Source: Fimbriimonas sp.
GTDB lineage: Bacteria; Armatimonadota; Fimbriimonadia; Fimbriimonadales; Fimbriimonadaceae
Assembly (NCBI GenBank): GCA_029866005.1
Contig: JARXAE010000002.1
Span: 1-64,000 of the forward strand
Direction: 5' to 3'
DNA: 64,000 nucleotides
This document shows, in pieces, positions 36,706 through 45,923 of the stretch. The translations under genes and the position numbers were made by a program. Within the stretch, counting starts at the first letter, position 1. Each line of letters opens with the position of its first letter. A model generated the notes under the pieces. That model did not search any database and was not told where the DNA came from. It saw nothing but the letters and a program-made list of their open reading frames with translations.

Positions 36706-38438
36706 CGACCACCCAGCCCGGAAAGAGTTACGCCCTCGATGAAGTACCGCTGAGCGAATGCAAACAGTGCAACAACCGGGATGACGGTCAGCGTCGAGAA
36801 CGCCATCAGCAATCCTGGCTCTCCACTCCGATCTCCCTTGAAGAGCGCAAGCGAGTAGCTCAGCGGCATGTTCTCAGGTGAGTTGATGTAGATGAGTGGC
36901 CCCATGAAGTTGTTCCAAGCCCCCATAAACGTCCAGATCGCGATCACCGCAAGGGCGGGTTTGATCTGCGGAATCATGATCGACCAGAACGTCTTCACGT
37001 AGGTACACCCGTCAATCTTCGCCGCGTCCTCTAGTTCCATTGGAATCTGTGAGAAGAACTGCCGAAGCAAGAAGATGTTAAATGCCGACCCAAAGAACGC
37101 CGGAACCCAGAGCGGATACAGGGTATCGATCCAACCCAGCGTTCGGAAAATCAAGAACTGCGGAAGCAGCGTAATCGCCCCCGGAAGCATCATCGTCGCC
37201 AGCAGTATGGAGAACATCTTTTCCTTGCCGGGGAACTTCATGCGCGAGAACGCATACGCCACGATGCTTGAACCGAGAATCGTCCCGACGACGTTCATCA
37301 CAACCAAGATAAGTGTGTTCTTGACGTAAACCAGACCATTAAGCGTCTCTGGAGGCAAATAGCTCAGCGCCTCCGAGTAGTTCTCAGTCCGCAGTCCGAC
37401 ATGTCGTACGGCCTCGGTTTGGTCAGGAGAAACGGTTACGGTTGTTCCCTTCCTGGAATCAGGCTCGAGCACTTTGAGCACCCGCGATCCATCCGCCAAA
37501 CTATCCGATTCGAACCCTTTGATTATCTCGTTACCGACTTTTGCAGTGTAAACCTTTGCCTGCACCGGCACCTCTTTCAGTTCAGCTCGGTCGACCAGGA
37601 ACGTCGTACCTCGAATTGAGATCGGTTTGAAGATGTCGATCTTGACCTTGCCACCCTCCTCTCCAATTTCGAGCCCTTCCACGGTTTTGCCCTCAAAGGT
37701 GGCCTCGAAGTGCTTTTTCGCCTTGTCTGGACTGAGATAGGGAACCGTCTCAGTAACTCTAGGAATCCAAACAATTCCATTCGGCGAACTCATGTCCTTG
37801 TCCTCTTTGAATGAGGTCACCAACAAGAACACGAAGGGAACGCCAAAGACCACCGAACCCGCGAGAAGCGCGAGCTGCGTAATGATCGTCTTGCCCAGTC
37901 CCCGTGCATTCGCCGAGTGGGCAGTCACAACCATCGCCCCAACTGCAGCGATTGCTATCGCGAGGACACCGACCAAGCCCAGCAAGGAGAACGGAACCCC
38001 GCCCTCGATGATCGTGATCTTATTGGTGGGATCAGACAAGTAAAGTCCGGTAAAAACCAGAGCGGCGATGAATAAACCAAAAGCAGCCTTGAGTTTGTGA
38101 GTCCGCTCCTCAGCAGAGATAGAAGTGGTCGACTGGATCAGCCGTGTGATAATCAGTCCGGTACATGCGGCGGCCAACCAAGCCGTCCAAGGCATCACAA
38201 ACCATACAAGCGGAAGCTTGAACATGCCTGACACAAATGGCTTAGTCAGCACGACCCCTATGACCGCAAGGACGGCAGTCAAGATCGTATTTGATAACAG
38301 GTCCACCCTTGTTCGGGATGGATCAGAATCAAGTTGGCGAGTTCCAATAAAGAACAGGCGCCCAACCATTTTAAGTCCAAAGAAGATAGCCAGCCAAGAA
38401 GCAAGAACTCCAACCGCGAAAAGGGTTCCACTCGGCAT
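36702..38438 (-). CDS. Sugar ABC transporter permease (MalG type) with extra domains
   Basis: Inner-membrane permease of a carbohydrate importer. The C-terminal 210 residues are an ordinary MalG-like unit with the ATPase-docking EAA loop (DAAKIDGCTYVKTFWSIMIP) and PLSYSLALFKGDRSGEPGL. But the protein has 578 residues, twice the usual 280. About 190 N-terminal residues carry roughly six additional membrane helices. Between the first canonical helix (FGVPFVFLLVTSFKEDKDM) and the second lies an insertion of about 140 periplasmic residues with beta-strand character (VKIDIFKPISIRGTTFLVD). The start at 38438 has an AGGAGGTGA seven nt upstream and touches the stop of the fusion gene; a GTG one codon earlier is possible. 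Confidence 0.88.
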   Translation of the reverse strand: MPSGTLFAVGVLASWLAIFFGLKMVGRLFFIGTRQLDSDPSRTRVDLLSNTILTAVLAVIGVVLTKPFVSGMFKLPLVWFVMPWTAWLAAACTGLIITRLIQSTTSISAEERTHKLKAAFGLFIAALVFTGLYLSDPTNKITIIEGGVPFSLLGLVGVLAIAIAAVGAMVVTAHSANARGLGKTIITQLALLAGSVVFGVPFVFLLVTSFKEDKDMSSPNGIVWIPRVTETVPYLSPDKAKKHFEATFEGKTVEGLEIGEEGGKVKIDIFKPISIRGTTFLVDRAELKEVPVQAKVYTAKVGNEIIKGFESDSLADGSRVLKVLEPDSRKGTTVTVSPDQTEAVRHVGLRTENYSEALSYLPPETLNGLVYVKNTLILVVMNVVGTILGSSIVAYAFSRMKFPGKEKMFSILLATMMLPGAITLLPQFLIFRTLGWIDTLYPLWVPAFFGSAFNIFLLRQFFSQIPMELEDAAKIDGCTYVKTFWSIMIPQIKPALAVIAIWTFMGAWNNFMGPLIYINSPENMPLSYSLALFKGDRSGEPGLLMAFSTLTVIPVVALFAFAQRYFIEGVTLSGLGGR

Positions 38439-40864
38439 CACTTCACCTCCTCATGCACCCAGCGATCTTTCAGCTTAAACTGCATGAACGTAATCATCAC
38501 AACAATGACAAAAACAAGCCAGGCTAAAGCAGACGCGTATCCCATTTTGAACAAACCAAACCCGTTGTTGAAGAGCATATAGACAGGTGTCATCATCGAG
38601 TCATCCGGTCCCACCGGACCATCCAGAGAAGGTCGCATAACGTACACGCGGTCGAACTCCTGGAGCGATCCAATAAAGCCCATTACCGTGTTAAAGAAGA
38701 CCAGTGGGGTCAGGTGCGGGAACGTGATCGACCAAAACGTCTGTTTGGCATCCGCGCCGTCCAACGAAGCCGCCTCGTACAAACTTGTCGGGACTCCCTT
38801 TAGGCCCGCAAGCCACAAAACCATTCCACTTCCGGCACCCCATAGTCCCATCAAGATCAGAGCTGGCTTACACCACTCCGCCGACTGAATCCAACCCGGC
38901 GGTTGGATGCCCATCCAGGGAGTCAGGGTCACGTTCCAGTAGGCATTGATGAGGCCCTTCACTGGCTCGGGATTCAGCACCCAAGACCACAGTACGGCAC
39001 TCGCAATGCCCGGGACAATTGCCGGTAAGTAAAAGATGGTTCGATAACCCCGAATCCCCCGGGCAGCTGCATTCAACAACAGCGCAACCAGCAGACCTGT
39101 CATCAATCCAAGTGGAACACCAACGCCCGCCAGGTAAGCCGCATTGCCCAGCGCCTTGCTCACCATCTTCCAATCGCTTCCGAACATGTCTTGGTAGTTC
39201 TTGAGTCCCACCCAGCGAGCCTCATTGAGAACGTCCCACTGAGTGAAAGTGAAGAAGAGCGACGCCATCATCGGTCCGATCGTCAGGAGCATGAACCCGA
39301 TGACCCAAGGCGAGATGAAGAGGTAAGCCCACTTCGCCTCCTGCCTCTCGAGCTTGCCAATTCGCTCCCTCTTAAACTGCCACACAAAGAAACCGATAAA
39401 CCCAGCGAGTCCGAGCACCCCAACCAAGCCCGGAAGCCGCAAGTCAATCACGGGATACTGGCTCTTGTTGTGAAAGGCGTCGAGATCGCGCTGAACATTT
39501 GCCTGGGCCGAGGCGAGCGCCTTCTGGCTCGACTCCTTACCAAAACAAGCCGCTTCCATCGCCCGAACGTGCTCTTGCCAAATCAGCTGCCCAACGAAGG
39601 TCGCCGGACGAATTCGGCTGTAGTTCGCCATCTCAGTGTGCATCGCGAGTGCCTGGCCATAGTTTCCGAACTTAGGCGCAAATCTCTCGGAGGCTTCCTC
39701 ATTGCCTTCTTTGTGAGCCATTTGGCGAGGCATAAAGGTGCGATCTCTAAGTTTCTCCCAAGCTGCCTGCGCCGAATACTCGATCATCCGCCCCTCTTTC
39801 GAGGTCATAAACTTGATGAAACGCCAGGCATCATCTGGATTTCTCGCACCCTTCGGAATCGCTAAAGACGAACCCCCAACCCAAGTAATAAATTGATCCT
39901 TCTCTTCCTTGAATCGCCCGATCTTATTGTAACGATCGTCAGGAACGGGTGGCGGGGCGCACTGGAAATCAAGCGAAGGCGAGTAGCGTGCAAGATCGTT
40001 CAAAATCCATTCGCCGTCGATCTTCATCGCGACCTGACCAAGGATGAAAGGGTCGTTCTCTTTGCCCTGGAATCCGCTCTTGAACTTCTCCGAGTTCTCG
40101 TAGCCCCCTACAATCTTGTAGCCCTCGACCATGAAGTCCAGAGCCTCACGCGCCTCGGGCGTATCCATAGTACATTTCTTGCCGTCCTTACTCAGGAACG
40201 CGGCATTGTTCATGAACGCAAACATGTAAAGCCAGGAGTTACCGAAATTTGGCATGAAGCCAGCCCGAATCAACCGACCATTCTTGTCTAATTTGGTAAT
40301 TGCTTTGCTGTATTTGAGCAACTCTGACCATGTGCGGGGCGGCCGAGTAGGATCACACCCATTTCGTACAAGCTCCGACTCACTTTCTTTAAAAATTTTA
40401 CGATTCCAATACAAGACTCGATTATCAGCCCCGGTGGGGATCGCATATGTCTGGCCTTCGTACTGAGCCTCCGCCCAAGTCGCTGGATAGTATTGGTCAG
40501 GCGTTGGGCAAAGCGGATCCTTGCCTTTGTCCTTGGCGATGTAGTCGTTTAAGGAGAGGAACGCACCTCGTGAAGCCCAGTCCGAAATTGTGAATCGGTC
40601 TTGACTGATCACGTCCGGGGCTACGTTACCAACGATCGAAGTCATCAGCTTTTGGGGGTCCATCCGACCTGCTCCCATACTCAGGAGTTTGATCTTGAGG
40701 TCCGGGTTCCGTCGCTCGAACTCCCTGAGAACCGCATCCTGCCCTTTTGAGTCCGGCCCCATCGAAAGCCCCCAGAAAACAACCTCGCGGCGCGCCGGCT
40801 GAGCGCTCACGCTTACCAGCAGCCCTAAAAGGCAACCAACGACAGAAAGAAAGCGGCTCATCAT
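38438..40864 (-). CDS. Sugar-binding protein fused to a MalF-type ABC permease
   Basis: Two importer subunits in one 808-residue chain. After a signal sequence (FLSVVGCLLGLLVSVSA), residues about 25-430 form a family 1 extracellular solute-binding protein (VVFWGLSMGPDSKG, TYAIPTGADNRVLYWNRKIF, GQVAMKIDGEWIL, SLAIPKGARNPDDAWRFI). A linker and membrane helix (LPGLVGVLGLAGFIGFFVW) lead into a MalF-like permease with YLFISPWVIGFMLLTIGPM, the EAA loop (YEAASLDGADAKQTFWSITF) and PVYMLFNNGF. The binding protein is therefore tethered to its own transporter. The start at ATGATG (40861-40864) suits the promoter, since an earlier ATG overlaps the -10 box. No ATPase gene is nearby; a shared MsmK-type ATPase elsewhere is likely. 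Confidence 0.9.
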   Translation of the reverse strand: MMSRFLSVVGCLLGLLVSVSAQPARREVVFWGLSMGPDSKGQDAVLREFERRNPDLKIKLLSMGAGRMDPQKLMTSIVGNVAPDVISQDRFTISDWASRGAFLSLNDYIAKDKGKDPLCPTPDQYYPATWAEAQYEGQTYAIPTGADNRVLYWNRKIFKESESELVRNGCDPTRPPRTWSELLKYSKAITKLDKNGRLIRAGFMPNFGNSWLYMFAFMNNAAFLSKDGKKCTMDTPEAREALDFMVEGYKIVGGYENSEKFKSGFQGKENDPFILGQVAMKIDGEWILNDLARYSPSLDFQCAPPPVPDDRYNKIGRFKEEKDQFITWVGGSSLAIPKGARNPDDAWRFIKFMTSKEGRMIEYSAQAAWEKLRDRTFMPRQMAHKEGNEEASERFAPKFGNYGQALAMHTEMANYSRIRPATFVGQLIWQEHVRAMEAACFGKESSQKALASAQANVQRDLDAFHNKSQYPVIDLRLPGLVGVLGLAGFIGFFVWQFKRERIGKLERQEAKWAYLFISPWVIGFMLLTIGPMMASLFFTFTQWDVLNEARWVGLKNYQDMFGSDWKMVSKALGNAAYLAGVGVPLGLMTGLLVALLLNAAARGIRGYRTIFYLPAIVPGIASAVLWSWVLNPEPVKGLINAYWNVTLTPWMGIQPPGWIQSAEWCKPALILMGLWGAGSGMVLWLAGLKGVPTSLYEAASLDGADAKQTFWSITFPHLTPLVFFNTVMGFIGSLQEFDRVYVMRPSLDGPVGPDDSMMTPVYMLFNNGFGLFKMGYASALAWLVFVIVVMITFMQFKLKDRWVHEEVK

Positions 40865-40877
40865 CGAACTCAGAACC

Positions 40878-40906
40878 ATTATTACACTAGTTTGCAATTT
40901 TGTGAA
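40878..40906 (-). promoter_or_regulatory. Sigma-70-like promoter of the sugar ABC genes
   Basis: Read on the minus strand, TTCACA (plus 40901-40906) and TAATAAT (plus 40878-40884) are separated by 16 bp, close to the -35/-10 consensus. They lie just upstream of the fusion-gene start. The -35 box is part of the left arm of the palindrome at 40900-40919. Confidence 0.5.
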
Positions 40907-40919
40907 TACGAATTCACAA
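40900..40919. promoter_or_regulatory. Palindromic operator between the ABC operon and the MFS gene
   Basis: A perfect 8-bp inverted repeat with a 4-bp centre: TTGTGAAT, ACGA, ATTCACAA. It covers the -35 of the minus-strand promoter and lies 47 bp before the MFS start, in the 102-bp divergent region. The size and symmetry fit a dimeric repressor of the LacI or GntR class. No such regulator gene is in the window. Confidence 0.55.
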
Positions 40920-40966
40920 GTTCATTTTCTCAAAATCAAGACTCGATAGGTATTCTCAACTTCCGT

Positions 40967-42244
40967 ATGTCAGACCCTGCTACAACGAAAAAAAACTCTC
41001 CCTCGTTGTTGCCACTGATCTTCACTGTCTTCCTTGATCTTCTCGGCTTTGCGATGTTTATCCCTGACCTCCAACTGCGAGGCGAGGGTTTAGCTACTCA
41101 GTTTCTTGGGAAACCCAGCACCGCCGTCGAGGTAGGGCTGATGGTTGGTTTCGGTCAATCTGTCTACTCCATCGCTCAACTTCTCACCGGGACTTGGCTT
41201 GGTCGGCTCAGCGACATCAAAGGTAGAAGAATCATCCTTTTGGGATCGAGTGCACTAAGCGTCTTCGCCTACGCTCTCTACGCCCACGCCGACACCATCT
41301 GGCTCCTATGGCTCTCACGCGCGCTCAGCGGAATCGCCGCCGCGAACCTGGGTGTTGCCTTCGCCTATGTTGCTGATGTCACCACACCCGAAGAGCGCGG
41401 TCCAAAACTCGGACTCTTGGGAGCCGCATTTGGAGTCGGGTTCATTATTGGTCCTGCTCTCGGTGCCGGACTTCTGGTCCTGGGGAAAGACAGCCCATTG
41501 CTGCTCGGATACACCGCCGCGATCCTCTCCGCCATTAACTTCGTCCTGATCTACTTGCTTGTCAAAGAGTCAAACACCACCCGCCAGGATGCTGGCAAAA
41601 AGTCTTTTATCACAACTCTCAGAGAAGCCCTCAACGTTCCTGGGCTGGCCATCCTGCTCGGAATGTTCTTCATGATGAACCTCACGTTCACCAACCTCGA
41701 GACCACCTACTTCCGACTGCTCGCTGATCCAAATTGGATCTTCAAGGTTGCCCAAGAAAACGTCAAAACCTTCGGCTCGGTCATCCTCCTCGTCGTCGGA
41801 ATCACGGGAGCGATCACCCAAGGCGGCCTTTCCCGCGTCATCATTCCTAAGCTGGGTGAACTCAAAACGGTCCGGATTTTCTACACCGCGTTCATTCCCG
41901 TCTTCGCCTCCGTCCCGTACATTCCCATGTACTTCCCCGGCATCTTCGGAACCATCGCTCTCGGACTGACGAACGGTCTGGCGATGCCCAGCATGAATAG
42001 CCTCGTGTCTCGCCGCGCACCACGTGAGATGCAGGGCAGCATCATGGGTCTCACCCAGTCTCTCGGCTCGCTGGCCCGCATCATTGGTCCCCTTTTTGCG
42101 AACTGGCTCTTCCAGATGAAGCCGAGTTATCCCTACCTCTACGGCGCGGCTCTCGCTCTGATCCCCGCCGTCCTCGCATGGTTTGTTTTGAAACCATCAG
42201 ACCCAGCAACCGACAATGAACCGACCGTCGGCATCGCGCACTAG
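40967..42244 (+). CDS. MFS transporter, TetA/DHA1-like
   Basis: A 425-residue, twelve-helix major facilitator. The first helix region PLIFTVFLDLLGFAMFIPDL and the loop 2-3 signature GRLSDIKGRRIILLGSSAL are clear, as is the antiporter motif C-like GPALGAGLLV in helix 5. Drug/H+ antiporter-like transporters (TetA group) share this pattern, but the substrate cannot be told. I use the ATG at 40967 (MSDPATT), which lies outside the operator; an upstream TTG would start inside the palindrome. It is divergent from the sugar importer and followed 6 bp later by a small membrane gene. Confidence 0.85.
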   Translation: MSDPATTKKNSPSLLPLIFTVFLDLLGFAMFIPDLQLRGEGLATQFLGKPSTAVEVGLMVGFGQSVYSIAQLLTGTWLGRLSDIKGRRIILLGSSALSVFAYALYAHADTIWLLWLSRALSGIAAANLGVAFAYVADVTTPEERGPKLGLLGAAFGVGFIIGPALGAGLLVLGKDSPLLLGYTAAILSAINFVLIYLLVKESNTTRQDAGKKSFITTLREALNVPGLAILLGMFFMMNLTFTNLETTYFRLLADPNWIFKVAQENVKTFGSVILLVVGITGAITQGGLSRVIIPKLGELKTVRIFYTAFIPVFASVPYIPMYFPGIFGTIALGLTNGLAMPSMNSLVSRRAPREMQGSIMGLTQSLGSLARIIGPLFANWLFQMKPSYPYLYGAALALIPAVLAWFVLKPSDPATDNEPTVGIAH

Positions 42245-42250
42245 GTTAAT

Positions 42251-42607
42251 ATGAATGGAATGAGCGACGAACTCACTGAAGAGGAAAGCACTCACCAAGG
42301 CAAAAACTCGGGATCCATCCCGCCACGACGGCGCGACTGGCTCGGCTCACTCGTTGGACTCGCTATCTTCCTCGGCGGAATTGCTCTCATCGTGATGGTC
42401 TTCCGGCTGGCGTACGATATGTACAAAGTTCCCCCCAAGGTCGCTCTAAAAATCGAACCCGGCAAACCCCTCGACGTCGCCACCACCGTCAACGCCCTCG
42501 CTGACATCGTCGTCAAAATCGTCTTCCTCCTCTTCATGGCAGGCTCGGGCTCAATGGTCGCCAACCGAGGAATTTACTTGTACTCAAAGAGCCGTGGCAG
42601 GCACTAA
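42251..42607 (+). CDS. Small two-helix membrane protein
   Basis: Not recognised. 118 residues: an acidic then arginine-rich N-terminus (PPRRRDW), one helix (LVGLAIFLGGIALIVMVF), a short periplasmic stretch and a second helix (IVVKIVFLLFMAGSGSMVA). Codon bias matches the neighbours, and the start is 6 bp after the MFS stop, so it is probably co-transcribed. It could be an accessory membrane subunit. Confidence 0.65.
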   Translation: MNGMSDELTEEESTHQGKNSGSIPPRRRDWLGSLVGLAIFLGGIALIVMVFRLAYDMYKVPPKVALKIEPGKPLDVATTVNALADIVVKIVFLLFMAGSGSMVANRGIYLYSKSRGRH

Positions 42608-42723
42608 GTCCTAACCCTCTTTGCCAGGTTTTCCACAGATAGATAATGTGCTAACCAAACCCTTCAGTGGTGTGTTAGACTCCGTTACAATTCGAATTCT
42701 GTTCGGGTGTTTTGGTATTCGTT

Positions 42724-43407
42724 ATGATAACGGCAAATCGATTCCTTATTGGTGCAATGATCCTAGGCGGAGCAACGCTCAGCCAGGCACAAACTCTTAG
42801 CTACTGGGTGAACAAAACGGGCGACGCCTCGAACCTCACTCCCTCAACAATTTACGTCATGCCAAACTCGACAATCTCTCTGGCTGTCTACGCGCAAACG
42901 TCAGGCATGGGCAATCTCATCGGACTTGACACCTTGTTCGGGTACGACCAAACGTCTACAGTTGGTGCGAGCGCTACTCCGGCAGGTAGCGGTCTTAGCT
43001 TCAATTCAATTTCTTGGAATGCACCCTTCTCGACAGGTGACCTCAGCGTCCAGCAAGGTGGCGGCTTCGGAGCATCCGGAACCCGTCCCTACGGAACCTA
43101 CGCAAGTTCGACGTTGCTGACTGGCAACTTCGGATCATTAGACGGAGCCGGCGCAAAAGTTTTCGACATCGTTCTCAATATCGGCGCTCTCGCCAACGGT
43201 GACTCCCGAACCGTAACTGTGTTCTCCGCAATGAACGGCGCGAACCCCGCCGACAACTGGAGCTCCTCCGCGCTGAACGAATCGTTCACCGCCGCGGGTT
43301 CCAGCAACTACACAGTCAACATCGAAGTCGTCCCCGAGCCGGCAACCCTCGCCGTCCTCGGCCTCGGCCTCGCCACCCTCGCGCGACGAAAGAGGAACAC
43401 AGCATGA
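42724..43407 (+). CDS. PEP-CTERM-anchored secreted protein
   Basis: 227 residues with a signal peptide (FLIGAMILGGATLSQAQ) and a textbook exosortase-sorting tail: VVPEPATLAVLGLGLATLA then RRKRNTA. Between them is a beta-rich, Ser/Thr/Asn-rich domain with no name I know. Export by Sec and processing by an exosortase elsewhere in the genome is expected. The ATG at 42724 places the signal peptide at the N-terminus; an in-frame TTG at 42712 would add four residues. The stop overlaps the start of the dockerin-type protein (ATGA), so the two surface proteins are made together. Confidence 0.85.
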   Translation: MITANRFLIGAMILGGATLSQAQTLSYWVNKTGDASNLTPSTIYVMPNSTISLAVYAQTSGMGNLIGLDTLFGYDQTSTVGASATPAGSGLSFNSISWNAPFSTGDLSVQQGGGFGASGTRPYGTYASSTLLTGNFGSLDGAGAKVFDIVLNIGALANGDSRTVTVFSAMNGANPADNWSSSALNESFTAAGSSNYTVNIEVVPEPATLAVLGLGLATLARRKRNTA

Positions 43408-45812
43408 AACTAACTGCAGCCTTTTCAATCCTCTCCCTCTCCTTGCTAGCTGGAGCGTTCGCTCAAGATCGTGTTGGTAAACCGATCACGCTGAAATCCG
43501 CGCCGATCAGGGTGACGACCGCCGAGATTATGAGAGTAACCGCTGTGTTGGGACCACAAAAGTGGTACGAGACCAAGCGAAATGAGGTCGAAGTCGACCG
43601 AGAAAATTTACCAGGTGCTCCTGGTGCCCCTCCTGTCTCTTCCTGGCCCTTCGGCGAAAAGGTAGATCTTGGTCGGGAAGCAAATCCCTTGGCGAAGATA
43701 ATTCCGGGTAAGGGTGGCATAAACACACCGCTTTTCAGCCTTGGTTTGAGCTTTAATGGTCCAACATATCCAGCAGGCGGTGGACCGGTTCCACCCGATA
43801 GCACGGGCGACGTCAGCCCATCCACAGTGCTCATCGCATCGAACGGTCAAATCAAGTCGTACACTAAATCTGGCGCGGCAGGAGCTCTTAGCACAACAGA
43901 CTCTTCTTTCTTCGCCTCAGTTCGAGGCGGATCCGGACTCAGCGATCCTAGAGTCGTCTTTGATCGGATCAGCCAACGCTGGTTCGTTGAGGAAATTACA
44001 ACTTCTCTAGCGGACGGCAATAACAGGATTCTTCTTGCGGTCAGTGACAGTGAGAACATTACTGCCTCGACCGTATGGAACTACTACTCATTTGTCCAAA
44101 ATGTGGGCGGAGGTGCGAACGGTCTTGCTGATTATGCCACCCTCGCCGTCGACGCGAATGCAATTTACATCGGCACAAATGTGTTCGCTGGGGGAAGTAG
44201 TTTCATCGGTTGCGACGTCTTCGTCATTCGGAAGAGTTCCGTGCTCAGTGGCGGTCCAATGGTTGTTACCCCTTTCCACACGATCACGCCTGCAAGCGGA
44301 GCAGGAATATACACCCCGTGGGGATGCACAAATGACGACCCAACTGCAACGTCAGGGTTGATCGTCGGCGTGGACAATGCTGCCTTCAATCTGATACAGA
44401 CCAGAAGGGTTAATAATCCCGGCGGGACTCCTACTTTGAGCGCTGCAGTTTCGATCACTGTCCCGACAACTCGATTCCCGATTGCGATGCCGATTTCGAC
44501 ATCAGCGGCCACCACAGGATCGGTGGATTCTTTAGACGATCGGATGTTTTACACTCGAATCTACAAGAATCAGACAACCGGCGTGCGGTCACTTTGGACC
44601 GCTCATAACATCGGTGTAGACGCCTCTGGCGTAGCAGGAAGTTCGAACAACCGCACCGCGTCGCGTTGGTACGAGATCGGTGATCCTTTCGGAACTCCAA
44701 CGTTGGTGCAAGCCGGAACAGCGTATGACAATGCCGCGAGCAACCCAAGATTCTGCACGATTCCTTCAATTGCGATGAACCTCCAAGGTCATGCATTTGC
44801 CGGATTCTCGCTCGGCAATGTCGCTAATTCGCCAGGGCTAGGTGGTGCATTTCGGCTCTCCGGTTCGACCCTGGGAACGATAGGAAATCCGACATCTCTC
44901 GTGTCAGGAGCAAATTACTATAACATCCAGTCCGGTACAGCATTTGGAAAGCGATGGGGCGACTACTCGACAACCGTAGTTGATCCGGCGGACGGAATGA
45001 CTATCTGGACATTCCAAGAAATTGTGAGCGCAAACAACCAATGGGGTGTTCGAGCGGCAAAGATGATGGCTCCAGTTCCGACGGCCACGATGTCGGCAAC
45101 GAACATCACCCAGGGTGCAACGCAGAACATCACGATCGACGGAACGGGCTTCTTCGATCCGGATGTCAGCTACCCTAATCACCTCAGCATCAACGCTGGA
45201 GCTGGAGTCACTGTGAACTCGTTCACCTGGACCCCAACCCAGATCATCGCCAACGTCACCGTTGCCGAATCAGCCGCCCTCGGAGCCCGTAACGTCACCC
45301 TTACCAACCCCGATGGACAATCGATTACCGTCACGAGCGGAATCACCGTCACTCAGCTCGTCAAAAACGTCAACGGATCGCTGACGCTCTCGAACTACCT
45401 TGGTTCAAGTGCCAACCTTACGTTCACGATCGAGCTTCGAAATGCAACGACAAACGCAGTCATCCAAACCGTCAACCTATCCGGTCTCGGCGCAGGAAAC
45501 ACGTTCGCGTTCACCACGACCCAACTCTCGGGCAACTACAAGCTCAGAGTCAAAGCTGGCAAGCGATTCCTTGGTGTTGTAAATAACGTCACTCTCAGCC
45601 TCAGCGGTGCTAGCGGACTCAGCTACACCTTGACGAACGGCGACGTGGACGGTAACAACACCGTCAACAACACCGACTTCACCCTCTTGCGCGCAGTGTG
45701 GGGATCAACCGGTAACGGCGCGAATGACGGAGCCGACCTTAACGGGGACGGAACCGTCGGCAACCTAGACTTTGCCATTCTAAGAGCAAATCTAGGCCAA
45801 AGCGGACAGTGA
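43404..45812 (+). CDS. Large secreted protein with a C-terminal dockerin-like repeat
   Basis: 802 residues. Signal peptide LSLSLLAGAFAQ; a large N-terminal region (about 60-550) of repeated beta strands (DSTGDVSPSTVLIASNG, DPRVVFDRISQRWFVEE) that looks like a propeller; an IPT/TIG-like domain near 560-640 (ATMSATNITQGATQNITIDG); then a C-terminal pair of dockerin-type calcium loops (NGDVDGNNTVNNTDFTLLRA and DLNGDGTVGNLDFAILRANL). Dockerins bind cohesins in cellulosomes, but in this kind of genome such tails are common in exported proteins without cellulosomes. Translationally coupled to the PEP-CTERM gene and ended by a terminator. Confidence 0.85.
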   Translation: MKLTAAFSILSLSLLAGAFAQDRVGKPITLKSAPIRVTTAEIMRVTAVLGPQKWYETKRNEVEVDRENLPGAPGAPPVSSWPFGEKVDLGREANPLAKIIPGKGGINTPLFSLGLSFNGPTYPAGGGPVPPDSTGDVSPSTVLIASNGQIKSYTKSGAAGALSTTDSSFFASVRGGSGLSDPRVVFDRISQRWFVEEITTSLADGNNRILLAVSDSENITASTVWNYYSFVQNVGGGANGLADYATLAVDANAIYIGTNVFAGGSSFIGCDVFVIRKSSVLSGGPMVVTPFHTITPASGAGIYTPWGCTNDDPTATSGLIVGVDNAAFNLIQTRRVNNPGGTPTLSAAVSITVPTTRFPIAMPISTSAATTGSVDSLDDRMFYTRIYKNQTTGVRSLWTAHNIGVDASGVAGSSNNRTASRWYEIGDPFGTPTLVQAGTAYDNAASNPRFCTIPSIAMNLQGHAFAGFSLGNVANSPGLGGAFRLSGSTLGTIGNPTSLVSGANYYNIQSGTAFGKRWGDYSTTVVDPADGMTIWTFQEIVSANNQWGVRAAKMMAPVPTATMSATNITQGATQNITIDGTGFFDPDVSYPNHLSINAGAGVTVNSFTWTPTQIIANVTVAESAALGARNVTLTNPDGQSITVTSGITVTQLVKNVNGSLTLSNYLGSSANLTFTIELRNATTNAVIQTVNLSGLGAGNTFAFTTTQLSGNYKLRVKAGKRFLGVVNNVTLSLSGASGLSYTLTNGDVDGNNTVNNTDFTLLRAVWGSTGNGANDGADLNGDGTVGNLDFAILRANLGQSGQ

Positions 45813-45826
45813 GTTAACCCTTCCAA

Positions 45827-45858
45827 AAAGCCCCTCTCGCCGACGTGAGAGGGGCTTT
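45827..45858 (+). terminator. Rho-independent-type terminator
   Basis: AAAGCCCCTCTC (45827-45838) pairs with GAGAGGGGCTTT (45847-45858) around an 8-nt loop, 14 bp after the dockerin-protein stop. The T-rich end is short (TTTGTCATTTG). Confidence 0.8.
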
Positions 45859-45923
45859 GTCATTTGCTGTTGGAATCAATGGCCCACTTCGTGCGTCATA
45901 ATCAAAGCAAAGCAATCGGAACC

